Below, in pieces: positions 8,641 through 17,315 of a stretch of 64,000 nt of DNA. The notes beneath the pieces were generated by a model, which saw only the letters and a program-made list of their open reading frames with translations, did no database searches and was not told the origin of the DNA. The DNA is from Methylobacterium brachiatum (GTDB lineage: Bacteria > Pseudomonadota > Alphaproteobacteria > Rhizobiales > Beijerinckiaceae), in the NCBI RefSeq assembly GCF_020523825.1, contig NZ_JAJALK010000003.1, positions 124,001 to 188,000 of the forward strand, written 5' to 3'. The position numbers and the translations under genes are program-made. How positions within the stretch are numbered: the stretch's first letter is position 1; every line of letters starts with the position of its first letter.

Positions 8641-9219
8641 TCAGGCGGCGAGCTGCCGGGTGCCGTGGCCGCCCTCCTGCACCTCCTCGACGATCTTGGC
8701 GCAGAAGGCGTCGAGATCGCCCGGGTTGCGGCTGGTGATGATGCCCTGGTCGGTCACCACGGCCTCGTCGTGCCAGCGGCCGCCGGCATTGATCACGTCG
8801 GTGCGGATCGAGGCGAACGACGTCAGGTCGCGGCCCTTGGCCGCGCCGGCCTCGATCAGCAGCCACGGCGCGTGGCAGATCGCGGCGACGACCTTGCCGG
8901 AGGTGAGGAAGCTCCTGATCACCTCCAGGGCCTTCGGCTCCAGCCGGAGCTTGTCCGGGTTGATCTGGCCGCCCGGCAGGACCAGCGCATCGTATTCGGC
9001 GGGGTCGACGCGCTCGAGATCGATGTCGACCGCCACCTCCTTGCCCCAGTCGGTCTTGTCCCAGCCGCGGATCGTGCCCTTGCTCTCGCGCGATTGCGGC
9101 GCGGCCACCGAGACGGTGGCGCCGGCCTCGGCGAGCTGGGCGTGCGGGACGGTGAGTTCGCTCTCCTCGAAGCCGTCAGTGGCGAGGATCAGGATCTTGG
9201 CTTGGCGGATATCGGGCAT
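8641..9219 (-). CDS. PfpI/DJ-1 family protein (YhbO-like)
   Basis: The 192-residue protein has the DJ-1/PfpI fold. ILILATDGFEESEL (residues 9-22) carries the conserved Glu and AAICHAPWLLIEAG (about 110-123) carries the nucleophile-elbow Cys followed by His. It resembles the bacterial stress subfamily YhbO/YajL, proposed to act as glyoxalase, deglycase or protease. The exact activity of that subfamily is debated. It is transcribed alone and is divergent from the proline-rich gene at 9367. Confidence 0.9.
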   Translation of the reverse strand: MPDIRQAKILILATDGFEESELTVPHAQLAEAGATVSVAAPQSRESKGTIRGWDKTDWGKEVAVDIDLERVDPAEYDALVLPGGQINPDKLRLEPKALEVIRSFLTSGKVVAAICHAPWLLIEAGAAKGRDLTSFASIRTDVINAGGRWHDEAVVTDQGIITSRNPGDLDAFCAKIVEEVQEGGHGTRQLAA

Positions 9220-9366
9220 GGCGGGCCTCCTTGATGGGGGGTCTGCCCGGTCAACGGAGGTGCCTGGGCGCTGTTCCGCGCCGCATCGGATCCGGGCTTC
9301 GCCTGCGGAACCCCCGGAGGGGCGGCCCGTTGATCCGGCATCCCGAACACCAGCAGGAGACGCGCC

Positions 9367-9570
9367 ATGGCCAATCCCGGCGTTCCCGATCCCACGCCCG
9401 GCGATCTGCCGCCGCCGCCCCCCTTGCCCGAAGACGAGCCCGATATCGGACCGACCGGACCGCGCACGCCCTATCCGGTGAACGATCCCGGCGTCGGCGA
9501 GCCCGGCGGCCCGGGCTCCGAGCCCGACGTCTTCCCCGGATCGCCGACCGATCCCGGCACGCGGATGTGA
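9367..9570 (+). CDS. Small proline-rich protein of unknown function
   Basis: The 67-residue product starts MANPGVPDPTPGDLPPPPPL and is almost wholly Pro, Gly, Asp and Glu, so it is acidic and probably disordered. It has no signal peptide or membrane segment. The ATG is preceded by AGGAGACGCGCC, a good ribosome site, which supports translation. It converges on the next gene with a 10-nt gap. I know no function. Confidence 0.65.
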   Translation: MANPGVPDPTPGDLPPPPPLPEDEPDIGPTGPRTPYPVNDPGVGEPGGPGSEPDVFPGSPTDPGTRM

Positions 9571-9580
9571 TCCGGCGGGT

Positions 9581-9970
9581 TCAGTGACCGCCGTGCGAGG
9601 TGCGTACGTCGCGCGGCGCGCTGAGGATTTCCGAGAGGCTCGTCACTACGTGGCGGGCCTCTTCGTCCGTCAGGCGCAGCTGGAACGGCGGCAGCGCGCC
9701 GGCCTGGAGCGCGACCACGGCTTGGCCTTCCTCGTCGGTGCCGATCTCGATCGCCGAGGACGTGACGTCGAGCATCGCGACCTCCTCGTCGCCCAGGCCC
9801 TCGGTCAGGTCGGGCTCGTCGGTGTCGTCGATCGCCGTGAGGAGCTGCCCGACGGCCCGCACCAAAGCGCGGGCGGCGCGGGCATCCATCACCACTGCCG
9901 TCGCCTGATCGTCCTTCTGGAAGGAGAGCTGGATGTTCGCACCGTCCAGCGAGACCGAAATGCCTGCCAT
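9581..9970 (-). CDS. Conserved hypothetical protein, about 129 aa
   Basis: The protein from ATG 9970 begins MAGISVSLDGANIQLSFQKD and looks like a compact alpha/beta protein with several acidic patches. There is no signal peptide and no motif I recognise. A longer frame from 10024 adds 18 residues of low quality, so the internal ATG is preferred. It is divergent from the cold-shock gene. Confidence 0.6.
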   Translation of the reverse strand: MAGISVSLDGANIQLSFQKDDQATAVVMDARAARALVRAVGQLLTAIDDTDEPDLTEGLGDEEVAMLDVTSSAIEIGTDEEGQAVVALQAGALPPFQLRLTDEEARHVVTSLSEILSAPRDVRTSHGGH

Positions 9971-10160
9971 GTATCGTCCGGGAGCCACGCGCCTTAACTG
10001 TCTGTCCGCGTTCCGTATATGCAACGAGAACGCCGGAAATCACAGGGGGCGTCGCGCCGCTACGGTTGGCCCGCCGGGCCTGCGACCGAGAGGCCGCGCC
10101 CGAAACGCCTTGTTGCCGCCGCAGCCAGCGCCTAAATAGAGCCTCGGGGGGCTTTCCCAT

Positions 10161-10193
10161 CGAGACCGGCGCTTTCCAACGCCCGGCGTCTCG
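10161..10193 (+). promoter_or_regulatory. Hairpin in the cspA upstream region
   Basis: CGAGAC (10161-10166) pairs with GTCTCG (10188-10193), with an inner GGCG/CGCC pair, in the 316-nt gene-free stretch between 9970 and 10287. A second weaker dyad lies around 10232-10260, at a TTTTT loop. Cold-shock mRNAs often carry long structured leaders that refold at low temperature, and this one could work that way. No promoter stands out. Confidence 0.35.
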
Positions 10194-10286
10194 CGCCCTG
10201 CCACACTGGCCAACCCAGCAAGACCGTGGTGCATCGCGCGGCTTTTTCGCCGTGCGCATGACCTATGGACGAACGAGGTACCCTAC

Positions 10287-10496
10287 GTGAATACCGGCAC
10301 TGTGAAGTGGTATAACGAGACCAAGGGCTACGGCTTCATTCAGCCCGATGACGGCGGCAAGGACGTTTTCGTTCACATCTCCGCCGTAGAGCGGGCTGGC
10401 ATGCGTAACTTGGTCGAGGGCCAGCGGCTCTCGTACGAGATCCTGACGGACAAGCGCAGCGGCAAGGACGCCGCCGGCAACCTTCAGGCCGCCTGA
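10287..10496 (+). CDS. cspA: Cold-shock domain protein (CspA family)
   Basis: The 69-residue protein is one cold-shock domain. RNP1-like KGYGFIQPDD and RNP2-like DVFVHISAVE are both present, which mark single-stranded RNA and DNA binding. It starts with GTG, preceded by GAGG at 10275-10278 at good spacing. It probably acts as an RNA chaperone. Alphaproteobacteria carry many copies, so the cold-inducibility of this one is not known. Confidence 0.95.
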   Translation: MNTGTVKWYNETKGYGFIQPDDGGKDVFVHISAVERAGMRNLVEGQRLSYEILTDKRSGKDAAGNLQAA

Positions 10497-10540
10497 ACCC
10501 GCGAACGGGATTGAACCAGCCGCACCAGGCGGCTCCCCCT

Positions 10541-10587
10541 TCCGACGCTTCCATCCGGGCAATCGCCCGGGCCGCGGGGGCGTCGGA
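10541..10587 (+). terminator. Two-part hairpin downstream of cspA
   Basis: Outer arms TCCGACGC (10541-10548) and GCGTCGGA (10580-10587) enclose a perfect inner hairpin CCGGGC-AATC-GCCCGG (10555-10570). It lies 45 nt past the cspA stop and has no T-tract. It may end the transcript or protect its 3' end. Confidence 0.45.
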
Positions 10588-10656
10588 GGCAACCAGCAGA
10601 AACGACGCCGGGCGCGCACAGACGTCCGGTCCAGAAAAGAAAAGACACACGCGATA

Positions 10657-10893
10657 ATGATGTTCGAATACACGCGGCGCCGCGGCGTCCGCTCCCCCGT
10701 CACCGATGCGTCGACCTTCCGGGTCGGTCGGCTGGCGCGGGCCAATTCCGCGAACGAGGCCGGGACCGATCTCAGCAACCTGATCGATCGGTCCTACAAC
10801 TACCATTCCCCCCGGGAACTGCGCTGGCATCTCGCCGAGCGCTTCGGGCTCGCGCCCAACGCCGTGGTCATCCGCGAGGCGGCGGCGGCCTGA
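10657..10893 (+). CDS. Small hypothetical protein, 78 aa
   Basis: The product starts MMFEYTRRRGVRSPVTDAST and ends in an Ala stretch. It is basic at the N-terminus and has no signal peptide or membrane helix. The part SPRELRWHLAERFGLAPNAVVIREA looks helical. It lies 160 nt after cspA on the same strand. I recognise no family. Confidence 0.55.
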   Translation: MMFEYTRRRGVRSPVTDASTFRVGRLARANSANEAGTDLSNLIDRSYNYHSPRELRWHLAERFGLAPNAVVIREAAAA

Positions 10894-11022
10894 GGGCCGA
10901 TCCGGCCCGATAGGGTCCCCGCACGTTCAGAGCGTCTGGAGCCGCGTTCGATCGATGATCGAGCGCGGCTTTTGCGTGGGCTCGGGCCGACACGCGTCGC
11001 CCGCTTGCGCCCCGGCGCGGCC

Positions 11023-11838
11023 CTATCGATCCCAGGCCGCCAGAACCAGGTCCCGCAGGGCGACCGGTGTCGCCAGCAATTCGCCATGGACCGGGTCGGG
11101 CCGGTTGTAGGTGGTCGCCTGACCCTTGAGGTCGCAGACCACGCCGCCGGCCTCCCGCAGGATCAGGTCGGCCGCCGCTATATCCCAGTCGCGGGCATTG
11201 CCGGAGATCAGCCCGACATCGACCGAGCCTTCCGCCACCCGGGCGAGCCGCAGGGCCAGCGACGGGATGCGGTCGATCCGCTCGAAATCGACATCGGCGC
11301 CGGCGCCCCGGGATAGGCGGTCGAGCATCGGCTTCGGCCCGGTGATCCGCGCGCCGGGCAGCGTCTCCTTGGCATCGACCCGGATCGGCTCGCCGTTCCG
11401 CGTGGCGCCGTGTCCGAGCACCGCCTCGTAATCGGCATTGCCGACGGGGGCGTGGACGAAGCCGATCCGCGGCTGGCCGCCGGCCAGCAGCGCGACCGCG
11501 ATCGACCAGTCGGGATGGCCCGACAGGAACGCCCGGGTGCCGTCGATCGGGTCGACGATCCAGACGAGGTCGTGGCCGATGCGCGACGGGTCGTCCGCGG
11601 TCTCCTCGGACAGCCAGGCCGCCTCCGGCACCAGCGCGCTGAGGCGGATCTTCAGGAAGGTGTCGACCGCCACGTCGGCCTCCGTCACCGGAGACCCGCC
11701 GGCCTTCGACCAGATCCGCGCGGAGGTCTGGCCGCCCAGCCTGAAGAACGGGCGGGCGATATCGGCGGCCTCGCGCATGACCGCGCGCAGGTCCGGCATC
11801 AGGGCGGATACGGCCGCGTCGGAGAGGGGCTCGGGCAT
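11023..11838 (-). CDS. Inositol monophosphatase-superfamily phosphatase (CysQ- or HisN-like)
   Basis: The 271-residue protein carries the lithium-sensitive Mg-phosphatase motifs. These are WLSEETADD (metal-binding Glu), IVDPIDGTRAFLSGHPDWSI (motif A) and ARDWDIAAADLILREAGG (motif B). The family splits into inositol-1-phosphatase, 3'(2'),5'-bisphosphate nucleotidase (CysQ) and histidinol-phosphatase (HisN). Motif A here, with the following SIAVALL, fits CysQ or HisN better than SuhB, but I cannot choose. ATG 11838 was taken because residues upstream of it look like non-coding translation. Confidence 0.85.
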   Translation of the reverse strand: MPEPLSDAAVSALMPDLRAVMREAADIARPFFRLGGQTSARIWSKAGGSPVTEADVAVDTFLKIRLSALVPEAAWLSEETADDPSRIGHDLVWIVDPIDGTRAFLSGHPDWSIAVALLAGGQPRIGFVHAPVGNADYEAVLGHGATRNGEPIRVDAKETLPGARITGPKPMLDRLSRGAGADVDFERIDRIPSLALRLARVAEGSVDVGLISGNARDWDIAAADLILREAGGVVCDLKGQATTYNRPDPVHGELLATPVALRDLVLAAWDR

Positions 11839-12018
11839 CGCGCTCCGCAGGGAATGCGTCAGGCCCGGATCGGGCCACGTCGGGGCCTCCGCCCGGCAGG
11901 TCGGAGGTACTGAGCCGGCTCGGCAGGAGGTTGTGGGTACCGGAGGGCCGTGCCGCCCGGTGGCCTCCGTTGTAGGGCGCCAGCCCCACGGCCACAAGGA
12001 TCCGCACTCCACCACCGG

Positions 12019-12083
12019 GATCGATCGAGACTGATCGATCTTCGCAAGGAGTTGTTGAGCATTCAAGGAAGCATTGAGCATTC
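12019..12083. repeat. Repeated motifs in the 11839-12259 spacer
   Basis: Two copies of GATCGATC (12019-12026 and 12033-12040), each self-complementary, are 6 nt apart. Just downstream the decamer TTGAGCATTC occurs twice (12055-12064 and 12074-12083), a direct repeat with 19-nt period, about two helical turns. GCTTAA-N7-GCTTAA follows near 12111-12129. The spacer is divergent, between the phosphatase gene and the DUF6101 gene, so these may be regulator sites. Confidence 0.35.
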
Positions 12084-12259
12084 CTCAAATGACATCCCCG
12101 TCCAGAATCGCTTAACGACGGTGCTTAAGCTGTGCGGAGGAGTTCGGGTGCGATTTTGCTTGGCATAACGGACGGCCCGACACGGGTCGCCACTTGCCCC
12201 AGGGACTCGGACAGATGAACACTTCCTCGTTCACGGACGAACGTCGCGAAGGACCTTTC

Positions 12260-12715
12260 ATGGATGCCCAAGGGGCCGCTTCCGCTTTCGCCCCGTCGCC
12301 CCTGCCGGTGATCGGCCGGGTCCCCGGCGCCCGCAAGGCCGCCGGGATCGCCCTGGCCTACGCCACCGAGGACGCTGAGATCTGCGGCGCCGACCGGTTC
12401 AGCCTGATCCTGGTCGATGCCGAGGGCGAGGAGCTGCACCGCCTCGGCTGCTTCGACGAGGACGACGTGGTCGCCATCTGGCGGGACATCGCCGCCCGGG
12501 CCGGGCTGGTCCGGATGATCGTCCGCGAGGACGGCGTGCTGGTGCCGGTCTCCGAGCAGATCGGCCGGCTGATCCTCGGGCGCGTGCGCATCCGCCGCCG
12601 GCATGCCGGGCTCGGCGCCCGCCGCCCGCGCTTCCTGGCCCGCCGCAAGACCGGCCGGCTGCCGGCCCGTCCGCAGATCTTCCGCGGCGAGAACGAGATC
12701 ATCGCCCGCACCTGA
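12260..12715 (+). CDS. DUF6101 family protein
   Basis: The 151-residue product matches DUF6101 of Rhizobiales by its C-terminal half: an Arg-rich stretch followed by RPQIFRGENEIIART. The middle part (FSLILVDAEGEELHRLGCFDEDDVVAIWRDIA) looks like a beta-hairpin and helix. The function of the family is unknown to me. ATG 12260 follows GAAGGAC and was chosen. ATG 12215 would add 15 residues. Confidence 0.7.
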   Translation: MDAQGAASAFAPSPLPVIGRVPGARKAAGIALAYATEDAEICGADRFSLILVDAEGEELHRLGCFDEDDVVAIWRDIAARAGLVRMIVREDGVLVPVSEQIGRLILGRVRIRRRHAGLGARRPRFLARRKTGRLPARPQIFRGENEIIART

Positions 12716-12730
12716 TCGCGCTGCCGGATC

Positions 12731-13678
12731 TCAGGAGAGGCTGCGCAGCAGCGCGTCAGCCGAGAGCCCGACGAACAGGATCAGGCCGGCATCCCGGTTC
12801 GAGCGGAACAGGGTCAGCGCACCCCGCCCGTCGCGCTCCCGCAGCGACAGGACCTGCCATCCGAGATGCGCGGCGAAGGCCGCGACCCCGAGAAAACCCA
12901 CGAGTCCCGCGCCTGCGCCCCAGGCGGCCAGCGCGACGAACAGCGCGGCGAGCGCGTAGCACAGGCCCACGGCGCCCCGGACGTGCCGGCCGAACAGGCG
13001 GGCCGAGGAGTGGATGCCGGCGATCTCGTCATCCTCGATGTCCTGGACCGCGTAGATCGTGTCGTAGCCGACCACCCAGCAGATCGTGCCCGCGTAGAGC
13101 AGCAGCGCCGGGGCATCGAGGCGGGCGAACAGGGCCGCCCAGCCCATCAGCGCCCCCCACGCGAAGGCCAGGCCCAGCACCGCCTGCGGCATCGGCATGA
13201 CCCGCTTCATGAACGGGTAGATCGCGACCGGCAGCAGGGAGCACAGCCCGACGAGCACCGCCTGCTCGTTGAACTGCAGCAAGACCGCCAAGCCGACGAG
13301 CAACTGAGCCAGCAGGAACAGCGCCGCGTGGCGCGGCCGGACCTGCCCGGAGGGGAGGGGACGCTGGCGCGTGCGCTCGACCTGGGCGTCGAGGTCGCGG
13401 TCGGCGATGTCGTTGTAGGTCGAGCCCGCGCCGCGCATCGCCACCGCGCCGATCAGGAACAGCAGGCCGTGCCAGGGATCGGGGAAGGACAGGTCGGCCT
13501 TGATGGCCGCCAGGGCGGACGACCACCAGCACGGCAGGAGCAGGAGCCACCAGCCGATCGGCCGGTCGATGCGCGCCAGGCGCAGATAGGGCCGCCAGGG
13601 CCGCGGCGCCGCGCGCTCGACCCAATGCCCGCTCACCGCGTCGGCCGGACGCCCGTCCTCTGCCGCCGTCCCGCTCAT
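12731..13678 (-). CDS. ubiA: 4-hydroxybenzoate polyprenyltransferase
   Basis: The 315-residue integral membrane protein belongs to the UbiA superfamily and should attach the polyprenyl tail to 4-hydroxybenzoate in ubiquinone synthesis. Both Asp-rich motifs are seen: YNDIADRDLDAQVERTRQRP (residues 88-107) and YDTIYAVQDIEDD (205-217). They bind Mg-pyrophosphate. RIDRPIGWWLLLLPCWW near residue 37 is typical of UbiA. The start at 13678 follows CGGAGATCCGACCG, better than the ATG at 13702. Confidence 0.95.
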   Translation of the reverse strand: MSGTAAEDGRPADAVSGHWVERAAPRPWRPYLRLARIDRPIGWWLLLLPCWWSSALAAIKADLSFPDPWHGLLFLIGAVAMRGAGSTYNDIADRDLDAQVERTRQRPLPSGQVRPRHAALFLLAQLLVGLAVLLQFNEQAVLVGLCSLLPVAIYPFMKRVMPMPQAVLGLAFAWGALMGWAALFARLDAPALLLYAGTICWVVGYDTIYAVQDIEDDEIAGIHSSARLFGRHVRGAVGLCYALAALFVALAAWGAGAGLVGFLGVAAFAAHLGWQVLSLRERDGRGALTLFRSNRDAGLILFVGLSADALLRSLS

Positions 13679-13845
13679 CGGTCGGATCTCCGGTCGTCCC
13701 ACGCGCCATCTCGCTCCGTCACGGAGCTAGCAGATTCACACATCAGGGCCGGCAGCAAGCGCCCGAAGCGCTGTGTCCTGTCTCTCGCACGGGTCACGGA
13801 CCATGCCGGTTCGAGCGCCCCCGCTGTTGTGGGGCTCAACGTGCC

Positions 13846-13939
13846 CCCTCTCCCGTGCGGGAGAGGGCTGGGGTGAGGGACCAGGGCTTTCCGGTGGGGT
13901 CGCATCCCTCACCCTGTCCCTCTCCCGCACGGGAGAGGG
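13846..13939. repeat. Inverted pair of REP-like palindromic repeats
   Basis: Two 35-nt units face each other: 13846-13880 and 13905-13939. Each contains its own near-palindrome, ccctctcccg-ygcgggagaggg, followed by a GGTGAGGG-type tail. The two units are reverse complements with about two mismatches and are 24 nt apart, so the whole can form a long cruciform. They fill part of the 420-nt gap between ubiA and the gene ending at 14099. TCACACATC (13736-13744) and GATGTGTGA (13959-13967) flank the pair. The design is that of extragenic palindromes mobilised by RAYT-type transposases. Confidence 0.75.
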
Positions 13940-14098
13940 GACCTGCGTATCGTCCGGAGATGTGTGAGTCCGGTCGCGCAGGGACGGGCGGGATGGCGCG
14001 TGTCATCGATCGATAGGACACGCTGTCGAGCGTGAGGCAATCCGAAGCGCGCTGCGTGGGGACTTGGTGCGGGGACGTGCGCCCCGGCCTGGACGCCT

Positions 14099-14569
14099 CT
14101 ACAGGGCGCCCTGCGGCAGCTTGAAGCTGCCGGTCAGGCCCGGGCCGCCGAGCAGGCCGCTGCTGGCGCCGTTCTGGGCCTGGGCGCGGGCCTGCGCCTC
14201 CATCTTGGTCGCCTGGGCCGCGACGCCGCAGATCTTGGTGCGGATGCCGCTGACCTTGAGGTGGTCGGCCTTGAAGCCCTCGGCGAAGGAATCCGGGATC
14301 GAGCACCATTCCTTGTTGGCGGCGATCCACTTCATGCCTTCGGCCCCGTTGGACTGGAGCTTGCCGAACAGCGCGCAGGCTTCCTGCGGCGTCATCTTCT
14401 TCTTGCTGTTCGACGCGGCGTTGGCGCGGGAGACCAGCGCCTTGCGCTCGGCGAGCGTCTTCTGGATCGTCCCGCATTCCGGGGCCGCGCCCTGCGCGAA
14501 GGCTGCCGTGCCGAACAGCAGGCCGCCGACGAGCGCCGCCGCCCCCAGACTCAAGCTCCCGTATGCCAT
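14099..14569 (-). CDS. Secreted hypothetical protein with conserved Cys residues
   Basis: The 156-residue protein has a signal peptide ending TAAFA-QG (about residue 25). The mature part has four Cys (in PECGTIQ, EACALFG, KEWCSIP and TKICGV), suggesting two disulfides, and a helical middle. KMTPQEACALFGKLQSNGAEGMKW is the most distinctive stretch. It ends in a Gln/Ala/Gly-rich tail. It is probably periplasmic. I recognise no named family. Confidence 0.65.
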   Translation of the reverse strand: MAYGSLSLGAAALVGGLLFGTAAFAQGAAPECGTIQKTLAERKALVSRANAASNSKKKMTPQEACALFGKLQSNGAEGMKWIAANKEWCSIPDSFAEGFKADHLKVSGIRTKICGVAAQATKMEAQARAQAQNGASSGLLGGPGLTGSFKLPQGAL

Positions 14570-14800
14570 CCTGCGACTCCCTCAGACGCCTGCCGGAACC
14601 CGCGCACCGCCGGCCCCACTCCGTTCCCTTGGGTTCGCCATAGGAATGTGGCGTCAATCGAGCGGCAAACCGGCGAGGCCATGCTGGTGTGGGGGAAGCG
14701 CCAAAAACCGGCCTTCGTAACCTTTTCGCAACAGGTTTGCGGGTTGCCGGGCGCCTCGACTCGCGTTGACAGCACCGCCGGCGCGCGCGACCACCCGGCC

Positions 14801-15553
14801 ATGCCGGCCTACGACTTCACCGCCCCGCGTCTCCATGTCGAATCGGATCTCGCCGCCGGCGTGGTCCTGCCGCTCGACCGGGCCCAGGCGAATTACCTGC
14901 TCAATGTCCTGCGCCGGGGTCCCGACGATCCGGTTCTGGTGTTCAACGGGCGGGACGGGGAATGGCGCGCGCACCTCGTGCAGACCGGCCGGAAGGGCGC
15001 GGATCTCCACGTCTCCGAGCGCACCCGCGCCCAGACGCCGCGCGCCGACCTGCACTACCTATTCGCGCCCCTGAAGAGCGCGCGGCTCGATTATCTCGCC
15101 CAGAAGGCGGTTGAGATGGGCGCCGGGACGATCCGCCCGGTCATCACCCGGTACACGCAGGGCGAGCGGATCAACATGGACCGCCTGCGTGCCAACGCCG
15201 TCGAGGCCGCCGAGCAATGCGGCATCCTGGCGATCCCCGATTGTCCGGAGCCGGAGAAGCTCGGCCCGGCGCTCACGGGTCTCGCGCCCGAGCGGCTGCT
15301 CGTGTTCTGCGACGAGGACGCCCCCGTCAGCGACCCGGTCCGCGCCCTGCGCGAGGCCGCCGATCCCGCGCAGCCGCCGCCCCTCGCCGTCCTGGTTGGG
15401 CCGGAGGGCGGCTTCTCGGACGACGAGCGCGCGGCGATCCGGGCGCGGCCGAACACGGTCGCGCTGTCGCTCGGGCCGCGGATCCTGCGGGCCGACACGG
15501 CGGCGGTCGCGGTGCTGACCCTGGTCCAGGCGGTGCTCGGCGACGCGCGCTGA
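14801..15553 (+). CDS. rsmE: 16S rRNA m3U1498 methyltransferase
   Basis: The 250-residue protein fits RsmE, the SPOUT enzyme that methylates N3 of U1498 in 16S rRNA using SAM. An N-terminal PUA-like part (1-75) precedes the knotted domain. Key motifs are LVGPEGGFSDDE (199-209) and LSLGPRILRADTAA (222-235). KSARLDYLAQKAVEMGAGTI (92-111) is also typical. ATG 14801 was chosen by family length. gshA follows on the same strand about 290 nt later, an arrangement common in Rhizobiales. Confidence 0.95.
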   Translation: MPAYDFTAPRLHVESDLAAGVVLPLDRAQANYLLNVLRRGPDDPVLVFNGRDGEWRAHLVQTGRKGADLHVSERTRAQTPRADLHYLFAPLKSARLDYLAQKAVEMGAGTIRPVITRYTQGERINMDRLRANAVEAAEQCGILAIPDCPEPEKLGPALTGLAPERLLVFCDEDAPVSDPVRALREAADPAQPPPLAVLVGPEGGFSDDERAAIRARPNTVALSLGPRILRADTAAVAVLTLVQAVLGDAR

Positions 15554-15844
15554 CGCGTAGGCCGGCCGAAGCGTGTGTGCCGGCGCACATGAGAGCGGCG
15601 GGCCACGGGATTGTTCCGCCGAAGCGGGGTGAACAGGGGCCCCGGTCCACGGCGCCGCGTTGTCGGTTCCCGAAGCCTCGATTATGTCCCGAACCGGACG
15701 CCGCCCGCGCCGTGCTCTCGAAGCCGGCGCGGGCGTCCGTCCGGTCTCCGCTCGCGGGACGGGGTTGAGCCGGACGGACTCGTCGGAGCATTCCGGTGCG
15801 CTCCCGTCCCGGGCGTATGGTTCACAGGCACGGGCAGGCAGCGC

Positions 15845-17212
15845 ATGGCGCGCGACAGCAACGACACCACGCCGCTCACCACGCGCGCCGAACTTATCGA
15901 GTGGTTCGCCGCCGGCGAGAAGCCGCGCGCGCGATTCGCCATCGGCACGGAGCACGAGAAGATCCCGTTCTACCGGGAGAGCCGCGAGCCGGTGCCCTAT
16001 GACGGCGAGCGCGGCATCCGCGCGCTGCTGGAAGGGCTCGCCCGGGAGACGGGTTGGGAGCCGATCCTCGATCTCGGCAACATCATCGGCCTCTCGGCCG
16101 AGGAGGGCGGCGCGATCTCGATCGAGCCGGGCGGGCAGTTCGAGCTGTCCGGCGCGGCGCTGCCGGATGTGCACGCCACCGCTTCCGAGCTCGCCGCCCA
16201 TCTGGCGGCGACCAAGCGCGCGGCCGATCCGCTCGATATCGGCTTCCTGACGCTCGGCATGAGCCCGCGCTGGCGCCGGGACGAGACCCCGGTCATGCCC
16301 AAGAGCCGCTACAAGATCATGGCCGGCTACATGCCGAAGGTCGGCTCCCTCGGCCTCGACATGATGCTGCGCACCGCCACCGTGCAGGTGAATCTCGACT
16401 TCGCCTCCGAGCCCGACATGGTGCGCAAGATGCGCGCCTCCCTGGCGCTCCAGCCGGTGGCGACCGCCCTGTTCGCCAATTCGCCCTTCACCGACGGGCG
16501 GCCCAACGGCTTCCTGTCCCGCCGCTCCGAGATCTGGCGCGACACCGATCCCCACCGCACCGGCATGCTGCCCTTCGCGTTCGAATCCGGGTTCGGCTAC
16601 GAGGCCTATGTCGACTGGCTGCTCGACATGCCGATGTATTTCGTCAAGCGCGGCGACATCTACCACGACGTCTCGGGCGCCTCGTTCCGCGACCTGATGG
16701 CCGGCAAGCTGGCGCAGCTCCCGGGCGAGTACGCCACGGTCGCCGACTGGGCCAACCACGCCTCCACGGCCTTCCCGGAGGTGCGGCTCAAGCGCTTCCT
16801 GGAGATGCGCGGCGCCGATGTCGGCGATCCCGGCATGATCGCGGCCCAGGCCGCCTTCTGGGCCGGGCTGCTCTACGACGAGGCGGCGCTGGACGCCTCC
16901 CTGGATCTCGTGAAGGGCTGGAGCCCGGCCAACCGCGAGGCCGCCCGCGCCACCGCGCCGCGCCTCGGCCTCGCCGCCCCGGTGGCCAACACCACGCTCG
17001 GCGCGGTCGCCGCCGAGGCGCTTGCCATCGCCCGCGCCGGCCTGCGCGCCCGTGACCGCCGCGATGCCGAGGGTCGCGACGAGACGGTCTACCTCCAGCC
17101 GCTCGAGGCGATCGTCACCGCGGGACGCACCCGGGCGGACGATCTGCTCGCCGATTACGAGGGCCGCTGGAGCGCCTGCGTGCGCCCGGCCTTCACGGAA
17201 TGCGTGTTCTGA
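15845..17212 (+). CDS. gshA: Glutamate-cysteine ligase
   Basis: The 455-residue product matches the plant/alphaproteobacterial class of GshA, which joins Glu and Cys in the first step of glutathione synthesis. Typical stretches are FAIGTEHEKIPFYR (residues 31-44), SIEPGGQFELSG (98-109) and RTATVQVNLDFASE (about 177-190). ATG 15845 sits well after an upstream in-frame extension that is not conserved in character. Glutathione is central in Methylobacterium for formaldehyde and stress handling. The latter link depends on the inferred genus. Confidence 0.95.
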   Translation: MARDSNDTTPLTTRAELIEWFAAGEKPRARFAIGTEHEKIPFYRESREPVPYDGERGIRALLEGLARETGWEPILDLGNIIGLSAEEGGAISIEPGGQFELSGAALPDVHATASELAAHLAATKRAADPLDIGFLTLGMSPRWRRDETPVMPKSRYKIMAGYMPKVGSLGLDMMLRTATVQVNLDFASEPDMVRKMRASLALQPVATALFANSPFTDGRPNGFLSRRSEIWRDTDPHRTGMLPFAFESGFGYEAYVDWLLDMPMYFVKRGDIYHDVSGASFRDLMAGKLAQLPGEYATVADWANHASTAFPEVRLKRFLEMRGADVGDPGMIAAQAAFWAGLLYDEAALDASLDLVKGWSPANREAARATAPRLGLAAPVANTTLGAVAAEALAIARAGLRARDRRDAEGRDETVYLQPLEAIVTAGRTRADDLLADYEGRWSACVRPAFTECVF

Positions 17213-17315
17213 ACCGCCGATCCTAAGCGTCGTGCGGCCGCACACCGGCGCCTGGAACGAAGTGCGATACCTGGATGTTCACACGCCGATCGTTCAGCGC
17301 GTGGAGGAGGTGTCC

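Noticed and set aside
12111..12129. CtrA box at GCTTAA-N7-GCTTAA
   Set aside because: The two TTAA cores are 9 nt apart, and CtrA needs 7. It is reported only as a direct repeat.
15059..17245. A 728-codon minus-strand frame opposite rsmE and gshA
   Set aside because: It mirrors the codon pattern of gshA and has no recognisable domain. gshA and rsmE are certain.
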